From NCBI GenBank assembly GCA_937952235.1, contig CALFZM010000262.1:1-22787 (forward strand): a stretch of DNA of 22,787 bases, in the 5' to 3' direction. Position numbers and translations under genes: made by a program. The DNA is from an uncultured Opitutia bacterium. Lineage in GTDB: Bacteria; Verrucomicrobiota; Verrucomicrobiia; Opitutales; Opitutaceae. The notes beneath the pieces were generated by a model. The model had not been told where the DNA came from, made no database searches, and saw only the letters and a list, made by a program, of their open reading frames with translations. Of the stretch, positions 1 to 8,462 are shown piece after piece; position 1 is the first letter of the stretch; every line of letters begins with the position of its first letter.

Positions 1-717
1 TCCAGCCAGGGCCTGGGCCTCGCGATGGCACGGGGGCTCGGCCAGGCCGGCGCGACGCTGGTGCTCAACGGCCGCGACGAGGCGAAGCTGGCGCGGGCGG
101 CGGACACGCTGCGGGCGGAGGGGCTGCGCGTGGCGACCTCGGCATTCGACGTGACCGATCCGGCGTCGGTGACGGCGGCCGTGGCGCGGATCGAGGCGGA
201 AGTCGCGCCCGTCGACATCCTGGTCAACAACGCCGGCATCCAGCGACGGGTGCCCCTGGTGGAGATGTCGCTGGCGCAGTGGCGCGAGGTGCTGGATACG
301 AATCTCACCAGCGCGTTTCTCGTCGCGCAGGCGGTCGCGCCGCGGATGATCGCGCGGCGCGCGGGGAAGATCATCAACATCTGTTCGGTCATGTGCGAGG
401 TGGCGCGGCCGACGATCGCCAATTACGCGGCGGCCAAGGGCGGATTGAAGATGCTCACGCGGGCGATGGCGGTGGAGTGGGCGAGGCACGGCGTGCAGGC
501 CAACGGCATCGCGCCCGGTTATTTCGTGACCGAGCTCACGAAACCGCTCGTGGAAAACGAGGAGTTCAACCGCTGGATCTGCGGGCGTACGCCGGCCGGG
601 CGGTGGGGCCGGCCCGAGGAGTTGACCGGCGCGGCGGTCTACCTGGCGTCGCGCGCGAGCGACTTCGTCAATGGCCAGATCCTCACGGTCGACGGCGGCT
701 TGCTCGCGGCGCTGTGA
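1..717 (+). CDS. SDR-family dehydrogenase, gluconate 5-dehydrogenase-like (5' end cut by window)
   Basis: The reading frame is open from base 1, so the true start lies upstream; 238 codons and the stop are present. The first residues (SSQGLGLA) are the end of the TGxxxGxG dinucleotide-binding loop, so only a short N-terminal piece is missing. NNAG follows at about residues 68-71. The catalytic Ser in NICSV, then Tyr and Lys in NYAAAK, have the usual spacing of 13 residues from Ser to Tyr. The stretches VLNGRDEAKL, NNAGIQRR, IAPGYF and TPAGRWG are typical of gluconate 5-dehydrogenase (IdnO/Gno), a cytoplasmic NAD(P)H enzyme that interconverts 5-ketogluconate and gluconate. SDR substrate assignments from sequence are soft, and a 2-deoxygluconate or other sugar-acid dehydrogenase is possible. 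Family assignment is firm; substrate is inferred. Confidence 0.9.
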   Translation, partial: SSQGLGLAMARGLGQAGATLVLNGRDEAKLARAADTLRAEGLRVATSAFDVTDPASVTAAVARIEAEVAPVDILVNNAGIQRRVPLVEMSLAQWREVLDTNLTSAFLVAQAVAPRMIARRAGKIINICSVMCEVARPTIANYAAAKGGLKMLTRAMAVEWARHGVQANGIAPGYFVTELTKPLVENEEFNRWICGRTPAGRWGRPEELTGAAVYLASRASDFVNGQILTVDGGLLAAL

Positions 718-821
718 CCGGCGCCGGGTGTGCGGCCGAAATTGCGCGGCGATTGCGAGCAACTTCACGTTGCGTTCGGGCCAATGCGATTCGAACGTGA
801 GCGCGTCATGAGCGACGACGC

Positions 822-1748
822 ATGCAAGACTCCTTCACCGGCTTCCCGACCTGCCTCTGCGGTGCGCGGCTCCCCAGCGAAGCAGAATGGGTCGCTCTTC
901 TGGGTTGTCACCGGGAGAGACTTCGGGCGTTCGATCACCTGGTCGAAGTCGCAGGAGAATGCGGTATCCAGGCAGATCAAGACCGCCACTTCTTCGTCCT
1001 CCCGGAAGACGAAGTAAGCCTGCTGGAGGCGGCGGGGGAGCCGTGGAGCGGGCTGGGCCGGGCGCTGCGGAATTTTCGCCGGCTGCTGCCGCTGGTTTCG
1101 CTCACCCTCTTCGGCTTTGAGCCGGCGGGAGAGGATGTCTTCGAGAACAACCCGCCCCGGCTGGTGCGCGTGGGTGGCGGCGTGGAGGCGCTGGCGTTCG
1201 AGGCTCCGGACGCCTCCATCTACAAGTTCTTCTTCTTCCGGGAAGGCGGCTACATCGGCTCCCGTTTCTCGTATGCGCGGGGCGAGGACGGGCTGATCCA
1301 GGCGACGGCTTATCCGGGGACCTACCGGCAACTGCTGGAAAAACTGCTGCTGGTGAGCAGGATTGGAGTGCCGACGGAAGTGGTGGGCATCAGCCCCGAG
1401 GGGGTGATGATCGTGAAGCAGGCGCTGGGCGAACCGCTGCCACAGGGCATGGACACCTCGACGGTGCTGCCGCCGGGACTGATCGCGATTCCCTCCCGAT
1501 TCCTGCGCGCCGATCGCGATCATCCGCGGCTCTACTTCCTGGACGGGGAGCCGTGGCTGGTGGCCGACCTCCACGCGCGCAACCTGGTGCGGTGTGCGGA
1601 CGGGACGCTGCGCGTCATCGACCTGGTGGCGGGAGCCTGGCCGAGTGAGCTCACGCGCGGCGATGGCATCATGGCAGACTGGATGGCCCGGGTGCGCCTC
1701 GATCCGGCCGCGGGCGCGCTGCCGGCGTCGCCGGACGACGAATTGTAG
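822..1748 (+). CDS. Orphan protein with kinase/phosphotransferase-like catalytic loop
   Basis: 308 residues with no family I can name. ADLHARNLV (residues 248-256) followed by VIDLVAG (265-271) has the D-L-H-x-x-N plus I-D-[FL] layout of the catalytic and metal-binding loops in aminoglycoside phosphotransferase and other kinase-like folds. On this reading Asp249 is the catalytic base and Asn254 and Asp267 bind metal. Lys135 in SIYKFFFF could be the ATP-binding lysine, and IVKQALG (197-203) sits where a hinge would be. The C-terminal lobe after Asp267 is only about 40 residues, much shorter than in typical kinases. This resembles the compact kinase domains of polyvalent proteins. No signal peptide or membrane span is visible, so it is probably cytoplasmic. 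The ATG at 822 is the first start in the frame, with a weak ribosome site. It stands alone, converging on the peroxiredoxin gene. Existence is very likely; kinase activity is inference. Confidence 0.8.
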   Translation: MQDSFTGFPTCLCGARLPSEAEWVALLGCHRERLRAFDHLVEVAGECGIQADQDRHFFVLPEDEVSLLEAAGEPWSGLGRALRNFRRLLPLVSLTLFGFEPAGEDVFENNPPRLVRVGGGVEALAFEAPDASIYKFFFFREGGYIGSRFSYARGEDGLIQATAYPGTYRQLLEKLLLVSRIGVPTEVVGISPEGVMIVKQALGEPLPQGMDTSTVLPPGLIAIPSRFLRADRDHPRLYFLDGEPWLVADLHARNLVRCADGTLRVIDLVAGAWPSELTRGDGIMADWMARVRLDPAAGALPASPDDEL

Positions 1749-1751
1749 CGC

Positions 1752-1784
1752 AAAAACGCCACCGGGCCCGGAGGCGCGGTGGCG
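1752..1784 (-). terminator. Intrinsic terminator of the peroxiredoxin gene
   Basis: An 8-bp perfect stem (CGCCACCG at 1757-1764 with CGGTGGCG at 1777-1784) encloses a 12-base loop. Read on the minus strand it is followed immediately by TTTTT (complement of 1752-1756), the layout of a factor-independent terminator 34 bases past the peroxiredoxin stop. The plus-strand side has no T-run, so it serves the minus-strand gene only. Confidence 0.75.
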
Positions 1785-1817
1785 GGAAAAGGGGGCGGTC
1801 CGCAGCGGGGCGCGCGG

Positions 1818-2336
1818 TCAGCTCTTCTTCTGCTTGGCGAGGAAGGCGAGAACCATCTCGGCCTGCTTCTCGGTCTGACCCTTGTCGTGATAGACGACCT
1901 TGCCCGAGCGATCGATGAGGTACGCTTCACGGCTGGCCATCATCGCGCCGCTCTGCCCAAACGCCTTGATCACGACCTTGTCGGTGTCGGCGAGCAGCGG
2001 GTAGTCGAAATGGTTCTTCTCCTTGAATTCCTTCTGCTTTTCGACCGGGTCGGAGCTCACGCCGACGACGGCGACGCCATGTTTCTTGAGCTCGGCGCTG
2101 GCATCGCGGAGCGAGCAGCCCTGCTTCGTGCAGCCGCCGGTGAGGGCGCGGGGATAGAACCACACGAGCGTGTAGTTGTTCTGCTTGTAGACGTCGCCGA
2201 GGTTGAGCGTGGTGCCGGCATCGGTCTTGGCGGACACGGCCGGAGCGGCGGCGCCGATCTTGAGCGGTTCCGCGCGGGCGAAACCGAAGAGGAGGGCGAA
2301 AAGCGACATGAGCGCGAGGGTGCGGGGGAATTTCAT
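1818..2336 (-). CDS. Exported Bcp/AhpC-type peroxiredoxin
   Basis: 172 residues. A Sec signal peptide is visible: MKFPR, a hydrophobic core ALMSLFALLFGF, then a likely cut after ARA (residue 22). The mature part is a thioredoxin-fold peroxiredoxin. P62-x3-T66-x2-C69 matches the PxxxTxxC active-site motif, so Cys69 is the peroxidatic cysteine. Cys74 lies five residues on, as in the atypical two-Cys Bcp/PrxQ class, and is the probable resolving cysteine. VGVSSDPVEKQKEF and FDYPLLADTDK are standard family stretches. It would reduce hydrogen peroxide or organic peroxides using a thiol donor, here outside the cytoplasm, whereas classical Bcp is cytoplasmic. A redox partner is not encoded nearby. 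It is divergent from the giant repeat gene across 272 bases in which I see no clear promoter. Confidence 0.92.
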   Translation of the reverse strand: MKFPRTLALMSLFALLFGFARAEPLKIGAAAPAVSAKTDAGTTLNLGDVYKQNNYTLVWFYPRALTGGCTKQGCSLRDASAELKKHGVAVVGVSSDPVEKQKEFKEKNHFDYPLLADTDKVVIKAFGQSGAMMASREAYLIDRSGKVVYHDKGQTEKQAEMVLAFLAKQKKS

Positions 2337-2608
2337 GGCCGCGCGACCGTAGCCCCGCGCCGGTGGTTCGCAAGCGGGATGCGGGGAATCTCCGCCGGCC
2401 GCACTTTTCCGGAACCGGCGGGCGGGCCCCGGCTCTCAACCCAGCCGATGCGTGCCGACTCGACCTAACTCCGCCCCCGGGGGCGCGTCCTCCTGCCGGT
2501 CGGCGCGGCCATCGAACCGTCGCTTGCCTTGCGCGAGCGCGGAGCCCAACCTCGACCTTCTTGCCAACGTTCTTCCCTGCCTTTCCGATCGCTCGGCTTC
2601 CCATTTCC

Positions 2609-5600
2609 ATGTCCCTCGTTTCGTTTTCCCGGTTGTTCGCGCGCGCTTTTCCCGCCTGGTGTGCCGCCCTCGTGATTTCCGCGGCTGCCGTCGCCCAGAC
2701 CCCCAGCGCCGCCGACGGGTTCGATCCCGAGGTCGATGGCACGGTGATGGCCGTGGCCACCCAGGGCGATGGCAAGTTGCTGATCGCCGGCCAGTTCTCG
2801 GCGGTGCGCGGCGTTCCCCGCGGCAACGTGGCCCGGCTCAATGCCGACGGTTCGCTCGATGCGACTTTTCATCCCAATGCCAACGCGATCGTGCGAACGA
2901 TCCTCGTGCAGCCCGACGGCCGGATCCTGCTCGGCGGCGATTTCACCACGTTGCAGCCGGGCGGCACGGGCGCGGTGATCGAACGGAGCCGGCTCGCACG
3001 GCTCGCGGCCGATGGCTCGGTCGAGACCGGTTTCGCCCCGCGCTTTGGCGGTGACCTGCGGCCGGAGATCCACGCGCTCGCCCTGCAGCCCGACGGCGCG
3101 ATCGTCGTGGGCGGAAGTTTCTCGACCGTCCAGCCGGGCAACGCGACGGTCATCTTCACGCGCAACAATCTCGTGCGCCTCACGGCGGCCGGCGGCGTCG
3201 ACGCCGCGTACGACCCCAATCCCAACAGCATGGTGCTCGCGCTGGTGCCGCACGTGGACAACAAGATCGTCGTCGGCGGCGGGTTCACCTCGTTCAGCCC
3301 GGCCGGCGGCGAGACGACGCTGCGCAACCGGATCGCCCGGCTCAATCCCAACGGGACCGTGGATTCCGAGTTCAATCCCGACGCCAACAACGGGGTCACG
3401 GCGCTGGCGGTCCAACGCGACGGCAAGGTCGTGCTCGGCGGTCATTTCACCACGCTGCAGCCGGTCGGCGACGCCACTCCGGCCAACCGCGTGCGGCTGG
3501 CGCGGCTGAACCCCAACGGCACCCTCGACTCCGAATTCTATCCGCGCGTCGAAGGGACGGTCTCCGCGGTGGCCATCCAGACCGACGGCGGCATTCTCGT
3601 GGGCGGCACGTTCAACGCGGTCTGGGGCCGCGGCAACACGTCGTCCACGCGCAATTTCGTCGCCCGGTTCACCCCGGATGGCTCGGTGGACAACGACTTC
3701 GCGCCCGTCGTCAACGCCGAGGTGCGCGCGCTGGCGCCGCAGGCCGACGGCAAGATCGTCATCGGCGGGCTCTTCACCCGCGCGCAGCCCGCGGGTGCGG
3801 CGACGCCGCTCGTCCGGCTGCGCCTCGCCCGGCTCAACGCCGACGGCTCGTTCGACACCGGGTTCGAGCTCGGCGCCGGCGGGCGTATCCTCACGTCCGT
3901 GACGCAGGCCGACGGCCGCATCGTCGTCGCGGGCACGTTCACCAGCATCGGCGGCGCGGTGCACAACTACGTCGCGCGGCTCAATGCCGACGGCAGCGTG
4001 GACAACACCTACCGCCCCGATTTCAATGGCCGCGTCTACACCCTCGCCCTGCAGCCCGACGGCAAGGTGCTCGCCGGCGGCGCCTTCACCACGATCGGCG
4101 GCGAGCGGCGCGAGCGGCTCGCACGGCTGAATACGAACGGCACGATCGACTCCGAATTCTACCCGCACTTCGACGGCCAGGTGGGCGTGATCGCGCTCCA
4201 GTCGGACGGCCGGATTCTCGTGGGCGGCACGTTCAATTCCGTCATCCCCGCGGGCGCCACGACCGCGACGGGCCGTTCCAACCTCGCCCGGCTCAATGCC
4301 AACGGCACCCTCGACACCGCGTTCGATCCCTCGCCGAATTCCTCCGTCACCGCCCTCGCGGCGCAGGGCGATGGCAAGGTGCTCGTCGGCGGCCTGTTCA
4401 GCGCCTTCACGCCCGGCTTCGCGTCCAACACCTCGGCCACCTCCCTCGGCCGCAATTTCTTCGCCCGGCTCAACTCCGACGGGACGGTGGACACCGGGTT
4501 TTCGCCCAATCCCAACGCCCAGGTCAGCACCGTTGCGGTCCAGGGCGACGGCAAGATCGTGATTGGCGGCGCCTTCACCGGGTTGAGCCCCGCGGGCGCG
4601 CTCGAGCAGACCATCCGCAACCGCATCGCCCGGCTCAATGCCGACGGCTCGATCGACACTGCGTACGATCCCAACGCCAACGACAACGTGCTCACGAGCG
4701 CGCTGCAGTCCGACGGGAAGCTGCTGATCGGCGGCGCGTTCACGACGCTCCAGCCGGGCAGCGAGACGACCTTCACGCTGCGCAAGTACGCCGCGCGGCT
4801 CAATGTCGACGGCACCGTCGACGCCTCCTACAACCTCGATTTGAGCGAGCTGGCGGGCAACCGCGTCGATTCGATTCGCGTGCAGTCGGACGGGCGCGTC
4901 CTGATCGGCGGCAGCTTCACCTCGCTGCATCCCGCCGGGGGACCGGCGCGGGTGGCCCGGCGCAATTTCGCCCGACTCGCCGCCACGGGCGCGGTCGACA
5001 CGACGTTCGATGCCGATGCCGGCGGCGCCACGGGCGCGATCGTGAATGGTCTCGCCGTGCAGCCGGACGGGAAAGTGATCGCGGTCGGCAACTTCGCCGA
5101 CCTCGGCGGCGCCAAGTCGGCCAACATCGCGCGCTTCCTGCCGGAAGGCACCAGCGACGCCACGTTCAGCAGCACGCTGGCGGCCGATGGCACGGTCAAC
5201 GCCGTGGTCGTGCGTTCGAACGGCGCGCCCACGCCCACGCAGCTCGCCGGTTTCGCCTGGCTCAATGGCAACGGCACGCCGCGGCCGGCGTTCAATCCTT
5301 CGGCGCGGCTGAGCGGTGAAGTGTACGCCATCGCCGTGCAGCCCGACGGCAACCTCCTCCTCGGCGGCGCCTTTGCCGACCTCGGCAACACCGTCGGCGC
5401 CAACCTCGTCCGCGTCCGCCCCGACGGCTCGATCGACACCAGCTTCAGTCCCGGCCCCAACGGAGCCGTCACCGCCATCGCGCTGCAGGCCGACGGCAAG
5501 ATCGTGATTGGCGGCTCGTTTTCGCTGATCCAGGGCGTCACCCGCAACTTCATCGCCCGGCTCAATGCCGACGGCACGGTCGACACGGGGTTCGACCCCA

Positions 5601-8428
5601 ACGTCAACGCCCGCGTGAACGCCATCGCCATCCAGTCCGACGGCCTCGTGGTCATCGGCGGCGCGTTCACCACCATCAACCCGAACAGCGCCGAGACGAC
5701 GCCGATCACCCGCAACTACCTCGCGCGGCTGAATGCCAACGGCACGGTCGACACCTCGTACTTCCCGACGCCGAACCTCGCGGTCAACGCGCTCGTGCTG
5801 CAGGCCGACGGCAAGGTCGTCGCCGGCGGGATCTTCACCGGCGTGCAGCCCAACGGCGGCGTGGATTCCTTCGCGCGCAACGGCATCGCCCGTTTCAACA
5901 CCGACGGCACGCTCGACCAGAATTTCGATCCGAGTGCGAACGGCGGCGTGAACGCGATCGTGCCGCTCGCCAACGGCCAGTTCGTCATCGGTGGCGGCTT
6001 CACCACGCTTTCGCCCTCCGTCACGGGAAGCCTGCCGGTCACGCGCAACTTCCTCGCGCGCATCAACAGCGACGGCCGCGTCGACACCGCGTTCGACCCC
6101 AACCCCAACGGCACCGTCACGACGCTCGCCCTGCAGTCCGACGGCGCGGTCCTCGTCGGCGGCGGTTTCACCACGTTCAAGCCGGCCGGCGGCACGATCG
6201 AGGTGGCGCGGCGGAATTTCGCCCGGATCAACGGGGACGGGGCGCTCGACCTCAATTTCAACCCGGATGTCAACGGCAGCGTGCTCGTGGCGTCCGCCCG
6301 CCCCGACGGCAGCATCCTCGTCGGCGGCAGCTTCACGGCACTCCAGCTCAACGGCTCGATCCTGATCGGCGGCAGTTTCGCCACCGTCGGCGGCGTGCCG
6401 GCGGCCAATCTCGCGAGCCTCAACGACGGCGGCTCGGTGAACACCTCCTTCCAGCCCCGGCCCAATGGCGCGGTGCACGCGCTGCTCGCCCTGCCCGACG
6501 GCGGCTTTGTCGCCGGCGGCGCGTTCACCACCATCGCCGGTTCCCCCCGCGCCCGGCTCGCGCGGTTTACGGCGGCCTCGGCGATCGACGCGGCCTTTTC
6601 GCCCGCCCTCGATTTCACCGTGCTCGTCCTCGCCCTGCAGGCGGACGGGCGCATCCTCGCCGGCGGCCGCACCGAGGCGGGTGCGAGCCCCCGTGGCCGG
6701 CTCGTCCGGCTCAACGCCAACGGCACGGTTGACGCTTCCTTCACCTGGAGCGGCGCGGGGACCGCGGACGATGTCCATGCCCTCGCGGTGCAGGCCGACG
6801 GGCGCATCCTCGTGGCGGCGACGCAGGCCGGCGGCGGTCGGGATGCGCTCGAGCGCCTCACCACCAGTGGCGGCGCCGACGCGACGTTCCCGCGTGAGGT
6901 CGTGACCGGTTCGATCCGCACCCTGACGGTGCAGGCCGACGGCCGGATCATCGCCGGCGGGTCGTTCAACGCCGCCAACTCCGGTCTGTTGAACCTCGTG
7001 CGCTATCTCCCCGATGGCACGCTCGACCGCGGCTTCAATCCCGCGCCCAACGGCACCGTGACCGCGGCCGCGTTGCAGTCGGACGGCCGGCTCATCGCCG
7101 GCGGCAGCTTCAGCCGGATCGGCGGGCAGACGCGCGTCGGCATCGCCCGGCTCGCCGCCACCAGTCCGGCCACCCAGGTGCTCGGCGTTTCCGCCAACGG
7201 CTCCACGGTGTTTTGGAACCGCACGGGCACGACGAGCGAGGTCTCGGCGGTCATTTTCGAGATTTCTTCCGACCGGAAGAACTGGACCTCCCTCGGCGCC
7301 GGCGTGCGCGTGGCAGGCGGCGGCTCCGACTGGCAGCGCACCGGCGTGTCGCTCCCGTCCCGCGAAGTCTTCTACCTCCGCGCCCGCGGCCTCGCACCGA
7401 CGAGCGGTGGCACTTCCTCCGGCATCCTGGAGGCGGTGCGCGAGTTCACGTTCGCCAATCCGGTGGCCGGTGCCGCCGGCCCGGTGGCGATGACGCCCGC
7501 GCAGGCCGCGTTCCCGGCGCTTGTCCTGGATCCGGTCACCGGCATCGCCCCGCGCTCGCGCATCACGATGATCGCGGGCGAGGGTGCCGTGGAAATCGTC
7601 GCGACCACCGCCGCCGACGCGGCCGGAGCCAGCGCGCCGCGGCTCACCAACCTTTCGACGCGTGGACGGGTGACGGCGGACAACCCGCTCATCCTTGGCT
7701 TCGCGATCTCCGGCACCGAAGACCGGCGCGTACTGATCCGCGCGGCAGGCCCGGCGCTCACGGGTTTCGGCGTGGCCGGCGCGCTGCCCGCCACTCGCCT
7801 GCAGGTCTACGACTCCGCCGGCAGGGTGATCGCGCAGAATGCCGGCTGGGGCGGCGCGCCGGCGCTGGCGCAGGCCGCAGCGGCCACGGGCGCGTTTCCG
7901 CTCACGGCGGGAAGTGCCGACAGCGCGGTCCTCGTGACGCTCGCACCGGGCAATTACACCGCCGAGGTCATCGATCCCCGTGCCACCGGCGGCGTGGCGC
8001 TGGCGGAAATCTATGACGCCGACACCGGCCCGGGCGCGCGACTGGTCAACGTTTCCAGCCGCGGTGCCGCGGGCACGGGCAACGACGCCCTGATCAGCGG
8101 CTTCGTCATCGCCGGCGGCGATCGCGCGGAACGCGTGCTGCTCCGCGGCGTGGGTCCGGGCCTGGCGGCGTTCGGTGCGACCGGCGTCGTCGCCGATCCC
8201 CTCATCGCCCTGTACGACGGCCAGGGTCGCGCCCTCGGGGCCAACGACAACTGGGTCTCGAGCATCGAGGACGTTTCCCTGGCGGCCCTCAACTCCGGCG
8301 CGTTCGCCTTGCAGCCGGGCAGCAAGGACGCCGCCGTCCTCGCCACGTTGTCGAGCGGCGCCTACACGCTCCAGGTTTCCGCGGGATCGACGGGCACCGC
8401 GCTCGTCGAGATCTACGAAGTCCGGTGA
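2609..8428 (+). CDS. Giant exported delta-60 repeat protein with tandem C-terminal module
   Basis: The frame is open from 2363, but the ATG at 2609 is preferred because it starts a good Sec signal peptide (MSLVSFSRLF, hydrophobic AALVISAAAVA, cut near residue 29). The upstream part is Pro/Arg-rich noncoding-like sequence. The product has 1939 residues. Residues about 36-1518 hold some 28 delta-60 repeats (DUF5122 family), each with the core QxDGKhhhGGxF followed by ARLNxDGxxDxxFxPxxN; h is hydrophobic. Next comes a Fn3-like linker (about 1520-1600; ISSDRKNWTSLG and FYLRARGL), then two copies of a 130-residue module starting RLTNLSTRG (1678) and RLVNVSSRG (1811). No transmembrane anchor, autotransporter barrel, PEP-CTERM or LPxTG signal is present. 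It is probably a secreted or surface structural or adhesive protein with beta-propeller-like repeats; function is unknown. The next gene pair starts 35 bases on. Confidence 0.93.
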   Translation: MSLVSFSRLFARAFPAWCAALVISAAAVAQTPSAADGFDPEVDGTVMAVATQGDGKLLIAGQFSAVRGVPRGNVARLNADGSLDATFHPNANAIVRTILVQPDGRILLGGDFTTLQPGGTGAVIERSRLARLAADGSVETGFAPRFGGDLRPEIHALALQPDGAIVVGGSFSTVQPGNATVIFTRNNLVRLTAAGGVDAAYDPNPNSMVLALVPHVDNKIVVGGGFTSFSPAGGETTLRNRIARLNPNGTVDSEFNPDANNGVTALAVQRDGKVVLGGHFTTLQPVGDATPANRVRLARLNPNGTLDSEFYPRVEGTVSAVAIQTDGGILVGGTFNAVWGRGNTSSTRNFVARFTPDGSVDNDFAPVVNAEVRALAPQADGKIVIGGLFTRAQPAGAATPLVRLRLARLNADGSFDTGFELGAGGRILTSVTQADGRIVVAGTFTSIGGAVHNYVARLNADGSVDNTYRPDFNGRVYTLALQPDGKVLAGGAFTTIGGERRERLARLNTNGTIDSEFYPHFDGQVGVIALQSDGRILVGGTFNSVIPAGATTATGRSNLARLNANGTLDTAFDPSPNSSVTALAAQGDGKVLVGGLFSAFTPGFASNTSATSLGRNFFARLNSDGTVDTGFSPNPNAQVSTVAVQGDGKIVIGGAFTGLSPAGALEQTIRNRIARLNADGSIDTAYDPNANDNVLTSALQSDGKLLIGGAFTTLQPGSETTFTLRKYAARLNVDGTVDASYNLDLSELAGNRVDSIRVQSDGRVLIGGSFTSLHPAGGPARVARRNFARLAATGAVDTTFDADAGGATGAIVNGLAVQPDGKVIAVGNFADLGGAKSANIARFLPEGTSDATFSSTLAADGTVNAVVVRSNGAPTPTQLAGFAWLNGNGTPRPAFNPSARLSGEVYAIAVQPDGNLLLGGAFADLGNTVGANLVRVRPDGSIDTSFSPGPNGAVTAIALQADGKIVIGGSFSLIQGVTRNFIARLNADGTVDTGFDPNVNARVNAIAIQSDGLVVIGGAFTTINPNSAETTPITRNYLARLNANGTVDTSYFPTPNLAVNALVLQADGKVVAGGIFTGVQPNGGVDSFARNGIARFNTDGTLDQNFDPSANGGVNAIVPLANGQFVIGGGFTTLSPSVTGSLPVTRNFLARINSDGRVDTAFDPNPNGTVTTLALQSDGAVLVGGGFTTFKPAGGTIEVARRNFARINGDGALDLNFNPDVNGSVLVASARPDGSILVGGSFTALQLNGSILIGGSFATVGGVPAANLASLNDGGSVNTSFQPRPNGAVHALLALPDGGFVAGGAFTTIAGSPRARLARFTAASAIDAAFSPALDFTVLVLALQADGRILAGGRTEAGASPRGRLVRLNANGTVDASFTWSGAGTADDVHALAVQADGRILVAATQAGGGRDALERLTTSGGADATFPREVVTGSIRTLTVQADGRIIAGGSFNAANSGLLNLVRYLPDGTLDRGFNPAPNGTVTAAALQSDGRLIAGGSFSRIGGQTRVGIARLAATSPATQVLGVSANGSTVFWNRTGTTSEVSAVIFEISSDRKNWTSLGAGVRVAGGGSDWQRTGVSLPSREVFYLRARGLAPTSGGTSSGILEAVREFTFANPVAGAAGPVAMTPAQAAFPALVLDPVTGIAPRSRITMIAGEGAVEIVATTAADAAGASAPRLTNLSTRGRVTADNPLILGFAISGTEDRRVLIRAAGPALTGFGVAGALPATRLQVYDSAGRVIAQNAGWGGAPALAQAAAATGAFPLTAGSADSAVLVTLAPGNYTAEVIDPRATGGVALAEIYDADTGPGARLVNVSSRGAAGTGNDALISGFVIAGGDRAERVLLRGVGPGLAAFGATGVVADPLIALYDGQGRALGANDNWVSSIEDVSLAALNSGAFALQPGSKDAAVLATLSSGAYTLQVSAGSTGTALVEIYEVR
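2714..7161 (+). repeat. Array of about 28 delta-60 protein repeats
   Basis: The core QxDGK(I/V)(V/L)hGGxF recurs about every 53 residues on average. Units come in a short form and a form with a loop of about 12 residues (QPAGxxTxxxRNRIARLN type). By eye I count 28 units. Unit 16 (near 5218-5260) is degenerate, having lost the DGK-GGxF core. Unit 23 (near 6305-6379) is a collapsed hybrid. The copies differ at the DNA level, so the array is old rather than a recent expansion. Confidence 0.85.
7640..8425 (+). repeat. Tandem pair of C-terminal 130-residue modules
   Basis: Residues 1678-1805 and 1811-1939 of the giant protein are copies of one module. Both run RL(T/V)N(L/V)S(T/S)RG, then a hydrophobic strand LILGFAISG or LISGFVIAG, then RVL(I/L)R(A/G)(A/V)GP, then a YD or LYD strand, and end with a conserved LAEIYD or LVEIYE strand. 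The offset is 133 residues. The pattern is all-beta. Similar paired modules occur at the ends of other large exported Opitutaceae proteins, from memory, so it may be a sorting or anchoring module; that role is inference. Confidence 0.75.
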
Positions 8429-8462
8429 GCCGCGGGCCGGCGCGCCCGGTCGTGCCCCTGCC

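Noticed and set aside
2363..2608. Possible N-terminal extension of the giant repeat protein
   Set aside because: The 82 extra codons are Pro/Arg-rich without structure and would bury the clear signal peptide that begins at 2609.
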